The notes under the pieces: model-generated
Seen by the model: the letters and a program-made list of their open reading frames with translations, nothing else
What the model was told of the DNA's origin: nothing
Databases searched by the model: none
Assembly (NCBI RefSeq): GCF_001437075.1
Contig: NZ_JQBX01000009.1
Location: forward strand, 34,603 to 98,602
Direction of reading: 5' to 3'
Length of the DNA: 64,000 nucleotides
From: Pediococcus stilesii
Lineage (GTDB): Bacteria > Bacillota > Bacilli > Lactobacillales > Lactobacillaceae
Made by a program: the position numbers and the translations under genes
In this document: piece after piece, positions 45,871 to 55,216 of the stretch
How the letters are laid out: each line of letters starts with the position of its first letter
Position numbering within the stretch: the stretch's first letter is position 1

Positions 45871-45914
45871 CGAACTCCCGACGTTGGAATTAATCCAATA
45901 TCGGGAGTTTTTTA
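45871..45914. terminator. Terminator between AEC permease and ArsC-like gene
   Basis: AACTCCCGA pairs with TCGGGAGTT, with an inner TTGGA/TCCAA stem, followed by TTTTTT. Mainly serves the + strand permease. Confidence 0.85.
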
Positions 45915-45951
45915 GTACTTTTATATAAAAAACAAAAATTACAATACCAGC

Positions 45952-46305
45952 CTAAAGCCAATTTTCTTCGTATACTTTAGTATTAAATCCGCAAGTAGCC
46001 TTTACGGCATCAACCATTAGTGGTCTTTTTATTAATTTACCATTCTTCGACATCAATTCTGCTGCTTGCTCTTTTGACATCGTGTCCACGCGGTCTTTAA
46101 GATTCATTTTTCGATAATCCATTCCGCTAGTATTAAAAAAGTAACGCAAATTTTTATCGTTTTTTGTAAAAATTGTTAACATTTGCTCTTTAGTTGGTGG
46201 TTGTTCAACTAAATCTATTTTCTGATATGAAACATCGTGTTCTTTCAGCCACTTTTCGGCCTTTTTACACGTACTACACTTAGAATAACAGTAAAAAATT
46301 GTCAT
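45952..46305 (-). CDS. ArsC/Spx-family thioredoxin-fold protein
   Basis: A 117-residue protein of the ArsC/Spx/YusI fold. The active-site region reads YSKCSTCKKAEKWL (CxxC near residue 8); RYFFNTSGMDYRKM near residue 55 and LIKRPLMVD near residue 88 are family signatures. The pattern resembles YusI/YffB rather than Spx proper, which has a conserved Gly and RNA-polymerase contacts. It could be a reductase or a redox regulator; I cannot decide. The ATG at 46305 has TAGGAGAAG upstream. A single gene. Confidence 0.85.
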   Translation of the reverse strand: MTIFYCYSKCSTCKKAEKWLKEHDVSYQKIDLVEQPPTKEQMLTIFTKNDKNLRYFFNTSGMDYRKMNLKDRVDTMSKEQAAELMSKNGKLIKRPLMVDAVKATCGFNTKVYEENWL

Positions 46306-46523
46306 ATAATCTTCTCCTAGAATAAACAAATCTGAAAACAAACTCAGAATACTATAATTTTTTTAACTAGTAAAACGTGCGTCCTCGATCTAATCAAAAC
46401 AAAGTGATGTTTTACCAATAAATCGGGTCGTCCACCCCATCTCCACTACCATATACAATTAGAATTATTATAATACTTACCAAAAATATTTTTTGAATTA
46501 ATCTAATTATTGAATCATCGCTG

Positions 46524-46532
46524 TGGTATAGT
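46524..46532 (+). promoter_or_regulatory. Extended -10 promoter of gdhA
   Basis: TGGTATAGT is an extended -10 box (TGn plus TATAGT) about 35 bases before gdhA. A weak -35 (TAATTA) lies 17 bases upstream. Confidence 0.5.
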
Positions 46533-46551
46533 TTTACTTAATTCAAACTAG

Positions 46552-47913
<1,362 letters not shown>

Positions 47914-48023
47914 CATACTAACTTATGTATTAAATGATCGTGAAAGTCGGCCTAAGAATAAATATGCTCTGGGCAATCTTATTGACTAATTATTTAACCC
48001 AATCTGTAAAACTTAAATCAAAA

Positions 48024-48069
48024 AGTACCAACTACAAAATCCTAAAATTTTTATAGTTGGTACTTTTTT
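48024..48069. terminator. Bidirectional terminator between gdhA and yeiH
   Basis: AAAAAGTACCAACTA pairs perfectly with TAGTTGGTACTTTTT around a 20-base loop. The 100 bases before it hold no gene. Confidence 0.88.
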
Positions 48070-48083
48070 AGTTTGTAAAAAAA

Positions 48084-49115
48084 TTAAAAGAACATCTTAG
48101 CTGCACCAATCGTAAAGGCCAGTAATACAACTGAGCCGATAATTGCAGCTGAGAACGGAGCCCCACCACGTTTTAAAATCACTTTAAAGTTAACCGACAT
48201 CCCTAAAGCGGCCATCGCCATCCCAAGGAAAATGTAAGCTAGTTTAACTAGTAGATCTAAGACATTGGCGCCAAGTGGTAAAAATGTTCCAATAACACTG
48301 GCTAACACAAATCCAGCCATGAACCATGGAATTGGGAGTTTACCCTTTACACCGTGGTCTTCATCCCCCGCTTTATTCATTCGATGGCGATGCCAAAATC
48401 CGATAATTAGCGCTGCCGGAGCTAATAATAGCACCCTCGAAAGTTTGGTAATAATCGCTGTGTCTAAACTAACTGGGCCACCAGAACCACCCGTTGCTAC
48501 GGCATGCGCAATTTCATGCAAGGAACCTCCCGCCATTACTCCAAACTGGGTTGGTGTTAGATGTAAAAGTGGTTTTAATCCGATCTCGATGAAAGTGAAT
48601 ACCGTACCGAGAATCGCCACGACAGCAATCGCCATTACTTCATCCTCGCGCTTTTGCTCTTGTCGATCTTCCGGCACCTGAATTTGAGGAGAAATTCCCA
48701 TTACGGCCGCTGCACCACAAATTCCAGTTCCACTAGCTACCAGAATTGCTAAGTCTGAATCCACGCCAAACTTTCGCGCCAAACTATAAACTCCCCAAAT
48801 CGTTAAGGTCACAATTATAATTGCTAATAAAATCGTTTTAACTCCGGCGTTTGCTAAAGCAATTAAATTTAATTTAAACCCTAAAAGAATAATTCCTAAA
48901 CGTAGAAATTTATTCGAAATGAATCCTGTTCCTTTTTTGGAACTTTCGACTACTTTAGGACTAACTTGCACCAACATTCCCAAAACTAGCGCAATCACCA
49001 ACGCACCAATAATACTAAAATAAGGCAAATTGGCCAAAAGTGTTCCAGCCATTGCACAAATAAACGTTACTAGAATCGCAATCCAAAAACTGGATTCTTT
49101 AATAAGTTTAACCAT
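48084..49115 (-). CDS. YeiH-family putative sulfate/sulfite exporter
   Basis: A 343-residue membrane protein with about 10-11 helices. Conserved GTGICGAAAVMG near residue 130 and GVMAGGSLHEIAHAVATG near residue 195 mark the YeiH (Cons_hypoth698) family. Some members are thought to export sulfate or sulfonate-derived anions, but the substrate is unproven. It is divergent from a LysR gene with a 111-base AT-rich gap, the same pairing as yeiH and yeiE in enterobacteria, so the regulator probably controls it. Confidence 0.88.
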   Translation of the reverse strand: MVKLIKESSFWIAILVTFICAMAGTLLANLPYFSIIGALVIALVLGMLVQVSPKVVESSKKGTGFISNKFLRLGIILLGFKLNLIALANAGVKTILLAIIIVTLTIWGVYSLARKFGVDSDLAILVASGTGICGAAAVMGISPQIQVPEDRQEQKREDEVMAIAVVAILGTVFTFIEIGLKPLLHLTPTQFGVMAGGSLHEIAHAVATGGSGGPVSLDTAIITKLSRVLLLAPAALIIGFWHRHRMNKAGDEDHGVKGKLPIPWFMAGFVLASVIGTFLPLGANVLDLLVKLAYIFLGMAMAALGMSVNFKVILKRGGAPFSAAIIGSVVLLAFTIGAAKMFF

Positions 49116-49226
49116 CTTCTATTCTCCAATCTCTCTTTTCAATAAAATAATCGTATCAAAATTTATCAATAAAATATAATTATGATTTATAATTAACATA
49201 TAAATTTTGCTTATAAGGAGTTAAAA

Positions 49227-50084
49227 ATGTTAGATAATCGTTATGATACCTTTGTTCTATTAACTAAAAATAAATCATATACTAAAACTGCCCAGCAACT
49301 TTTCATCACTCAACCCGCTGTGTCTCAGCAAATTAAGAGCCTCGAACATGAACTTCAGCTTAAATTGGTTGAATATCATCACCCTCGACTGCACATTACA
49401 TCTGCCGGACAGCAGTTAGCCCATTTTATCGAAACTATTCAACATCAAGAAAAAAAGTTAATCAATAATCTTAGGCATCCCGAAGTTTCTTCCAATCTCA
49501 AATTTGGAGTCACTCATTCTGTTAGTATTTTCATGGCCCCACGGTTTATTCAGCGCTGGCAGAAAAAATATAATCAGGTTCAATGCGTCGTATCAAATAC
49601 TCGTGAAATTTTGTCAAAAATTGACGATGGGGAATTAGATTTTGCTATTTTGGAAGGAAATTTCGATAAAGATCGTTATGGTAGTCAAGTTATTTCGTTG
49701 GAGGCTTTTGTCGCCGTCACCCGTACCGACTCCAAACTTGCCAATCAAAATAATTTAAAGCTAGAAGACCTTCTTACCGAACCACTAATTTTACGCGAAT
49801 CCGGTTCAGGGACACGTTCAATTTTCACTAACTGGGCAAAATCTTTTAACATTCATAAAGAAGACTTCTGCCAAGTTATTGAGTTAGGTAGTTCAGCCGG
49901 TATTATCAACCTTCTTCAAAATATCGGTGTTAGCTTTATGTACCAATCGTTAATTGAAGATAAAATAAAAACGGGTGCCTTATCCATCCTAAATGTAAAA
50001 GGATTAGATATCACCCGTCCAATTTCGGTTGTTTATGCTAAAAATAGCTTCTTTGAAAATGAATATCATGAATTATTTAAATAA
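49227..50084 (+). CDS. LysR-family transcriptional regulator
   Basis: A 285-residue regulator with an N-terminal winged helix-turn-helix (KTAQQLFITQPAVSQQIKSLEHEL, residues 20-45) and a two-domain effector part from about residue 90, resembling CysL/YeiE-type members. AAGGAG lies 8 bases before the ATG. It is divergent from yeiH; the AT-rich gap includes several short T-N11-A type dyads but none stands out. Its 3' end overlaps the UDG-family gene by 8 bases tail to tail, with no terminator between. Confidence 0.9.
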   Translation: MLDNRYDTFVLLTKNKSYTKTAQQLFITQPAVSQQIKSLEHELQLKLVEYHHPRLHITSAGQQLAHFIETIQHQEKKLINNLRHPEVSSNLKFGVTHSVSIFMAPRFIQRWQKKYNQVQCVVSNTREILSKIDDGELDFAILEGNFDKDRYGSQVISLEAFVAVTRTDSKLANQNNLKLEDLLTEPLILRESGSGTRSIFTNWAKSFNIHKEDFCQVIELGSSAGIINLLQNIGVSFMYQSLIEDKIKTGALSILNVKGLDITRPISVVYAKNSFFENEYHELFK

Positions 50085-50688
50085 ACTTTTTCAACTCAAT
50101 TAAATCGTTTAATACTTCATCTCGCTTGGAATTGAAGCGTCGAATATATGCGGGATGATATAGCGGAAAAATATCGTATTTAACTTTAGAAAGTTTAAAT
50201 TGACTATTTTGCTCATCCCATATTTGAATTGGCTGATGAAGCATTTTACCATGCATTTTGGTTATTTTTACCGGCCCGCCAATTAAGCGTTCCAGGCCAG
50301 TATTGCCTAAAGTAACTAGTATGTGACCCTTTAATTTCGCCATTTCATAATCGAACAATGGTGCTGAAGTTTGAATCTCTAAGGGGGTCGGCTTCCGATC
50401 GCTTTTTCTGCCATTTTTTAATTTAAACGGTCGTGAGCGAACTGGCCCGGTGATATAAATTTGATCCCTTGTCACTCCCAATTCATCCAGCCAAACGTTT
50501 AACTCTTTACCAGAAGGTCCCACAAATGGGTGACCTTGTTCAGCTTCTTTAGCACCCGGAGCTTCTCCGATCATCACAAATTTAGGATCCAACGCTCCTT
50601 CACCTGGGACAAACCCTTCTAAAAACGGGTTAGAATCACTAATCTGGATTGCCTTTTCGATCATTTCATTTGTAAATAAAGTTGCCAT
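50077..50688 (-). CDS. Uracil-DNA glycosylase superfamily protein without iron-sulfur cysteines
   Basis: A 203-residue protein with GEAPGAKEAEQGHPFVGPSGKEL near residue 45 (the GEAPGxxE motif and water-activating site of family 4-like UDGs) and PLYHPAYIRR near residue 180 (HPA leucine-loop motif). True family 4 enzymes hold a 4Fe-4S cluster on four Cys; this protein has none at all, so it belongs to the cluster-free Lactobacillales branch and its activity should not be assumed. The ATG at 50688 is chosen with AGAGGTT upstream. It starts 1 base after the upstream gene's stop. Confidence 0.82.
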   Translation of the reverse strand: MATLFTNEMIEKAIQISDSNPFLEGFVPGEGALDPKFVMIGEAPGAKEAEQGHPFVGPSGKELNVWLDELGVTRDQIYITGPVRSRPFKLKNGRKSDRKPTPLEIQTSAPLFDYEMAKLKGHILVTLGNTGLERLIGGPVKITKMHGKMLHQPIQIWDEQNSQFKLSKVKYDIFPLYHPAYIRRFNSKRDEVLNDLIELKKFI

Positions 50689-50689
50689 T

Positions 50690-51355
50690 TTAACCTCTCT
50701 TATTAACACTAACTATCTTAAATTGGCCATTTTTAAAATCAACCTGACTAACGCTCGCATTTTTTAACAATAAACGTGGTACCTTTTTAGGATTAATGCC
50801 ATATAAAAAAGCGCTAAGAATTAATCCATGTGATACGATTAAAACGTTAAAATCACGTTGCGGATTTCCTAATTCCTTATCGATTATTTCGCGAACGGTG
50901 TTAAGTACTCGGTTACTAACTTCCGGCATGGTTTCGGCAGAATTAGTTTTATCCAACATGTTAAACATTCTAACCACGTTTCGAACTCGATGTTTCCCGA
51001 AGAAAAGACGAAAAATCCCCAAGGGTCCAATTTTATGAATTACGGCCCACCAAAACGAAAATACCGATCGATTTTCAAGTCCACCGAAATCGTACTCAGC
51101 CAGTCCATCTACCGCTTCAACTTCACGCAATTCGGGATGAGTTTCGACAATAATCCGAGCCGTTTCACTCGCTCGACCAGAAAAACTTGAAAAGGCTCGA
51201 TCGAACTTTATGTTATTTAACCGATCTGCGAGTTTTCGGACGTCTCTAATCCCCTTCAGGGTTAACGCCGAATTAGTCCGTCCCTGCAGCTTAAAAGACC
51301 GATTCAGTTCTGTCTGACCGTGCCTTACCAAATATAAATGAACTGTCATACTCAT
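50690..51355 (-). CDS. Histidine phosphatase (phosphoglycerate mutase-like)
   Basis: A 221-residue member of the histidine-phosphatase family. The catalytic motif LVRHGQTELN is at residues 9-18; the second His lies in IVSHGLIL near residue 175, and AEYDFGGLENRS supplies the acidic residue. Such proteins dephosphorylate varied small phosphates; the substrate is not predictable. Two ATGs (51355, 51349) are possible behind AGGAGGAGGG. Coupled with the UDG-like gene, 1 base downstream. Confidence 0.85.
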   Translation of the reverse strand: MSMTVHLYLVRHGQTELNRSFKLQGRTNSALTLKGIRDVRKLADRLNNIKFDRAFSSFSGRASETARIIVETHPELREVEAVDGLAEYDFGGLENRSVFSFWWAVIHKIGPLGIFRLFFGKHRVRNVVRMFNMLDKTNSAETMPEVSNRVLNTVREIIDKELGNPQRDFNVLIVSHGLILSAFLYGINPKKVPRLLLKNASVSQVDFKNGQFKIVSVNKRG

Positions 51356-51397
51356 CCCTCCTCCTAGTTAGAATCGATAATTATCTTCAAACCTTTA

Positions 51398-51469
51398 TCC
51401 TGCTTCGCACGCCATTGCGTCAGACTAGGCTACTCTACGAACTCAGCCCATCTTTTTCAACATCCTATC
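51398..51469. repeat. 72-base direct repeat, copy 1
   Basis: Starts TCCTGCTTCGCACGCC and ends CATCCTATC. It matches copy 2 at 51523-51594 at 70 of 72 positions by eye. It lies in the 372-base gene-free gap after the phosphatase gene; no open frame of note runs through it. Confidence 0.85.
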
Positions 51470-51522
51470 TTAGTTGAGTTTCCAAAGATTGAGTTCTATG
51501 ATTAGCTACGTCTCACACAACG

Positions 51523-51594
51523 TCCTGCTTCGCACGCCATTGTGCCAGACTAGGCTACTCTACGAACTCAGCCCATCTTTTTCAACATCCTATC
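51523..51594. repeat. 72-base direct repeat, copy 2
   Basis: Same unit as 51398-51469, differing only at two positions (CGT versus TGC near the twentieth base), separated by 53 unrelated bases. Nature unknown; short interspersed genome repeats of this kind exist in lactobacilli, but I cannot check copies elsewhere. Confidence 0.85.
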
Positions 51595-51727
51595 ATTAGT
51601 ATACCAAACGGTTACTGTAATTAAGTTGATAAACACCCCGATAATTTTACAAGATATAATTTCTAGGTTTTATTTAAAATTTGTGGTACGATTTTACCAT
51701 AGATGGAAGCTTATGGAGGGACTCATT

Positions 51728-51913
51728 ATGAATGACGTAACAGAATTTGCAGAAGAAATCATCAATTTTCAAAAAAAGAACGACCTTACCGATGCCGATG
51801 TTGCATTCGGTACTCATCTATCAGTGGAAAAGATTCATCGTATCAAAGAAAACTCGTACAAACCAACCGATGATGATTTGAAACGGATTCGCGACTTCAT
51901 GAAGACAAAATAG
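51728..51913 (+). CDS. Small HTH-like protein (LBP_cg2779-type)
   Basis: A 61-residue protein: FAEEIINFQKKNDLTDADVAFGTHLSVEKIHRIKENSYKPTDDDLKRI reads like a short Cro-like helix-turn-helix. The sequence resembles a small Lactobacillales family known as LBP_cg2779; its function is unknown. The ATG at 51728 follows GGAGGGAC; an in-frame upstream extension to 51626 would cross the promoter region. A palindrome TGGTACGATTTTACCA lies just upstream, over a possible -10 (TACGAT), and could be an operator. A terminator follows. Confidence 0.7.
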   Translation: MNDVTEFAEEIINFQKKNDLTDADVAFGTHLSVEKIHRIKENSYKPTDDDLKRIRDFMKTK

Positions 51914-51938
51914 TTTACTAGCGTATGTTAGAAAAAAT

Positions 51939-51986
51939 AAATAGGAGATTATGCACGAATTTTTATCCGTCATAATCTCCTATTTT
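51939..51986. terminator. Terminator after small HTH gene
   Basis: AAATAGGAGATTATG pairs with CATAATCTCCTATTT and is followed by TTTTTAT. It overlaps the end of the broken MFS gene by a few bases. Confidence 0.85.
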
Positions 51987-52213
51987 TTATCGCGCTCTTT
52001 TAGTCCTAAGAGCCATACCACGGTTAAACCCGCTGCAATTAGTGCACTTAATATTAAAAACGTTAAATGATTCAAGCTATCCGCGACGAACCCAAAAACG
52101 AACGAGCTCAACGGTGATAGGCTATCAAATACTAAAAACCAAATTGAAAATACCCTTCCCAAGAACTCAACCGCCACTATCTGTTGAACAATGGTCATCA
52201 TTCGAATCCCGTG
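51980..52213 (-). pseudogene. C-terminal remnant of an MFS transporter
   Basis: The frame reads GIRMMTIVQQIVAVEFLGRVFS and then three hydrophobic segments ending LLGLKERDKK. GIPMMT-type and GRVFS motifs are typical of helix 9-10 of MefA-like MFS exporters. Only the last 75 or so residues remain, on the far side of the tnpB element from the N-terminal part. About 130 residues between the two halves are absent, so this is more than a simple insertion. Confidence 0.75.
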
Positions 52214-52218
52214 AACTA

Positions 52219-52238
52219 CTCGTCAATGAATTAACGAG
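52219..52238 (-). repeat. Right-end hairpin of the IS200/IS605-like element
   Basis: CTCGT pairs with ACGAG around a 10-base loop, about 100 bases past the tnpB stop. Subterminal hairpins like this mark the transposase-binding right end of IS200/IS605 elements, and in TnpB systems they form the 3' end of the guide RNA scaffold. Confidence 0.5.
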
Positions 52239-52335
52239 CTTCTGGGAACACTGCTGACTTACAAAATAGTGTCTAGCACTACGTGCAGAGGTTACAGCTA
52301 TTTACCACGGTTCGTTCCGAACCTAATTAGTCTTT

Positions 52336-53480
52336 TTAAGCACTTAAGACATTTTTAGCGGCGTTAACGTCTCGATCATGATTAATACCGCATTTGGGAC
52401 ACATCCAGTAACGAACTTCCAAATTATGTTTCCCATCATCATAACCGCAATTACTACAGATTTGGCTAGTCTTATGCGGATTAACAATGACTAATTGTTT
52501 CCCATACCAAGCACACTTATATTCTAGCTGTGAACGTAGTTTACGCCATGATTGATTAGCAATTGCACGAGCAAGCTTATGGTTTTTAAGAAGATTTTTG
52601 GTTTTCAAATCTTCAATCTTAATCACGTCATACTGCTTTACTAAAGTTTTGGTTAGAACGTGAAGGTAGTTGTTACGCTGATTAGTTATTTTCTCGCTGT
52701 ACTTGGCAACCATCATTTTAGCTTTTTGATAGTTTTTAAAGTTAGAAAGGTCTCTTGGTCTACCACTTGATTGTGTTTATCCCAAGCAATTTCTTTTTCA
52801 GCCTGTAATCTTCGTCTAACCAACCGTTTTTCCCAATAATGTTTCTTTCTAGCCAGAATTTTATCAAATCTGATTGTGGGATACTTCGCCTCATCGCTGG
52901 TAATCATCAAGTCAGCAACACCCATATCAATTCCGACGGAATTGTTAGTTTTGGGTAACTCACTGATTTCAGCATCTACTAATAGAATTGCGTAGAACTT
53001 ATTAGTTGAAGACAGTCTGATAGTAACGTTTTTGATTTTCCCAGTAATTTTTTTACCACTTTTAAAGCGAAGAACTCCTAACTTCGGTAGTTTAAGGTGC
53101 CTATTATCAATTACAAAAATATTATGGTTAACCGCTTTAGATTGATAGCTTTGTTTAGGGCATTTACTTGACTTAAATTTGGGAAACCCTTGATGTTCTT
53201 TAAAAAATTTCTTGTAAGCTTCAATAAGATCATGATTAACAACTTGTAAGCTAGTACTTTCAGCATCTTTTAACCACGGATATTCTAATTTCAAGGCGGG
53301 TAAAAGATTATTTAAAGTAAATACACTTAAAAATTTGGCCTCTGGATTATTTTCATAGCGAGTTATCATCATATTTAACATTTGGTTCCAGACAAATCGG
53401 GTGTAACCAAAATTAGCCCTAATTTTATTTTGTTGATTTTGATTGGGGTAGATTCTAACTTTAATTCCTTTTAATATCAT
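52336..53480 (-). pseudogene. tnpB: tnpB (RNA-guided nuclease family), frameshifted
   Basis: Two frames join to one TnpB of about 380 residues. The 5' part (52713-53480) has the N-terminal helix-turn-helix (IKVRIYPNQNQQNKIRANFGYTRFVWN) and RuvC I GIDMGVADL; the 3' part (52336-52716) has RuvC II IKIEDLKTKNLL, the zinc finger CSNCGYDD...CPKCG and RuvC III DRDVNAAKN. The catalytic D, E and D are all present. The shift lies near 52745-52765: the 3' frame extends upstream as DLSNFKNYQKAK in phase with family sequence. A single-base indel or a sequence error. No tnpA is adjacent. Confidence 0.82.
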
Positions 53481-53599
53481 TTTGGTCCGCCTCCTTGTAA
53501 GAATTATATCATTAACGAATTATTGAAATATGCACTACGTGCAAAAAAAAATAGGCGATTCATCACGTCCTTAAAAGAATGTGTTTTCTCGCCCAAACT

Positions 53600-54118
53600 T
53601 TATAAAAAAGTTCTAAAATCAATCCATCGAAGCGTTAACAGAAATCCACCCAGCAATGGCGCTAAAACCTGCGCCATCATGGTACCTGAATTTGCCATTG
53701 AATTAAACTTAGCTAGTGCGCTGGGAACAATAATCTCCGGTACAACCGCCTTTGCGGGTGGAAAATTAAATGCCAATCCAATGTCCATAATGACCGTTAA
53801 CAAAACCAACTGGTAAAATACCGGTTCCTTTACGTCAAAAGTTGCTGCCGCAAACATACACGCGATGAAACTTACTAAATCAGAGACTAACATAACGTTC
53901 TTTCGATTATACCGATCTACAATCGGTCCTGCCAATAAATCTCCTAAAACTAAAATAGCCCCACCAATTCCTTGAACAATTCCAAGTAGTGAGGCATGTC
54001 CCGTTGCTTTCACGATGAACCAATTCATTCCAAAAATGAATAGCTCATCCCCCAATCTGGAAACAAAGGGACTTAAAAACAACGGCCAACTAAACTTCTT
54101 TTTACTAATCCCGTCCAT
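53600..54118 (-). pseudogene. N-terminal remnant of an MFS transporter
   Basis: About 172 residues with roughly five membrane segments: SPFVSRLGDELFIFGMNWFIV, GDLLAGPIVDRYNRKNVM (motif A-like), VIMDIGLAFNFPPAKAVVPEIIV and APLLGGFLL. It matches the first half of a MefA/MdtG-like MFS exporter. The frame stops at 53600-53602, yet the same frame past the stop still looks protein-like (SFKDVMNRLFF) up to the element edge near 53545, so the stop is probably secondary decay. The C-terminal remnant is at 51980-52213. Confidence 0.78.
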
Positions 54119-54189
54119 GCCTCGTCCTCCCCAAAATATAATTAATGCTTATCTTACAGGAAAATTCAGCCAGTGAATCAAATAATTAC

Positions 54190-54570
54190 CTAGCGGGCAG
54201 GATTTTTTTTAACACCATTAGGATCTGTAAAATCGATTAACCCCATATTGTCATCAATTGGGCCACCATCACCATGGAGTTGTAGTGTATTCATATTCTT
54301 ATTGAATGAAATAACCATATTGTTATCCAAATCTTCTTTAGAATATCCCTTAATTAAAAGGTCACCTAGATTTGAAGGAATGACATCGTCATACTCATCA
54401 GTTGGGGCATCTTTAGCTACGATATTAATCGAAAATTGCACTTGCATGTGAATCATTGCGTGTTGTGAATACTGACCTACACCATCCTCAAACGTTAACA
54501 ATAACTTCTTGTCATCACCTAACATTGGTTGAATCTTCTGAATTGCGTCTTCATCAAATTTAATGTTCAT
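54190..54570 (-). CDS. HesB/IscA-fold protein without cysteines (paralogue)
   Basis: A 126-residue protein of the same fold family as the one at 23579-23986: NIKFDEDAIQKIQ opening, LLLTFEDGVGQYSQH, and a final GLIDFTDPNG block. It contains no Cys at all, so it cannot carry an iron-sulfur cluster in the IscA manner despite the usual family label. The ATG at 54570 follows GGAGGG by 8 bases; a GTG just upstream is less suited. No terminator is clear behind it. Function unknown. Confidence 0.75.
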   Translation of the reverse strand: MNIKFDEDAIQKIQPMLGDDKKLLLTFEDGVGQYSQHAMIHMQVQFSINIVAKDAPTDEYDDVIPSNLGDLLIKGYSKEDLDNNMVISFNKNMNTLQLHGDGGPIDDNMGLIDFTDPNGVKKNPAR

Positions 54571-54697
54571 CACTAAATCCCTCCTTATTTCGTGTACATC
54601 ATAAACCTTTTGGAACTAAAAACCAAACAATATCATTTCAGATTTGATAAAATCTAGTGTAGAGTTAAGGTAAATAATATAAATGAGGGTCTTATCT

Positions 54698-55216
54698 ATG
54701 AATAAATTTGAATTATACCATCCTATCTTCACCGATCATTTTCTTTTAGATTGGTTAACTATGTCGAAAGTCAAAGATGTTTTTGAATTGCGTAACGATG
54801 CAGTCATTGCCGAACAAAGTGGTCGTCAAATTGATCAATCGATTGAAGAAACTACTAAATACGTTAACAACATGATGCGACTCGTAATGAACAACGAAGC
54901 TTTAATCTGGGGAATCTCGACGAAGGAAAATCGTGACTTCTTAGGCATTTTTTGTATTTGGAATTTTGATCGCGATGAAAAGTCCGTTTCTATTCGTTTC
55001 GAAATTCTACGAGATCAGCAGCGAAAAGGCGTAATGCAAGAAGTATTAACGCGCATGACCATTTTCTGTTTTGAAGAACTTGGCTTACGCAAAATAAAAG
55101 CAACGTTGCTAAAAGACAACGTTGCTACTAGCAGTTTACTCGACCGCGCTGGTTTTAGTGTGGATTCTGCAAGAACAACTGACGAAACCATCACCTATGA
55201 ATTAACCCAAAACTAA
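54698..55216 (+). CDS. GNAT-family N-acetyltransferase
   Basis: A 172-residue acetyltransferase of the RimJ/RimL-like group. FELRNDAVIAEQSG is the N-terminal donor region, SIRFEILRDQQRKGVMQEVLTRM near residue 105 holds the acetyl-CoA loop (QRKG), and ATLLKDNVATSSLLDRAGF near residue 140 the usual N-x-x-S/A motif. The substrate (ribosomal protein, antibiotic or small amine) is unknown. The ATG at 54698 follows GAGGGTC. Its end overlaps RNase HI by 4 bases tail to tail. Confidence 0.87.
   Translation: MNKFELYHPIFTDHFLLDWLTMSKVKDVFELRNDAVIAEQSGRQIDQSIEETTKYVNNMMRLVMNNEALIWGISTKENRDFLGIFCIWNFDRDEKSVSIRFEILRDQQRKGVMQEVLTRMTIFCFEELGLRKIKATLLKDNVATSSLLDRAGFSVDSARTTDETITYELTQN

Larger units (their letters stand above)
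52211..53542 (-). mobile_element. IS200/IS605-type element (tnpB only), inserted in an MFS gene
   Basis: Contains a frameshifted tnpB and no tnpA. Both flanks carry the same 11-base palindrome GCACTACGTGC (52276-52286 and 53532-53542), and a hairpin lies at 52219-52238. Similar AATTAACGA stretches sit near both ends. Outer limits are approximate: MFS coding resumes about 52210 and the N-terminal MFS part ends about 53545-53600. No target duplication is expected for this family. The gap 52239-52335 holds the right end and possible guide-RNA scaffold. Confidence 0.75.

Noticed and set aside
49116..49226. Specific LysR binding site between yeiH and the regulator
   Set aside because: The gap is so AT-rich that many T-N11-A dyads occur; none is distinctive.
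51398..51594. CRISPR array
   Set aside because: Only two long (72-base) units with one 53-base spacer, no cas genes, and the unit is far longer than CRISPR repeats.
52713..52716. Programmed frameshifting in tnpB
   Set aside because: No slippery heptamer with a downstream structure is evident, and the in-phase family sequence resumes well upstream of the overlap, so an indel is simpler.
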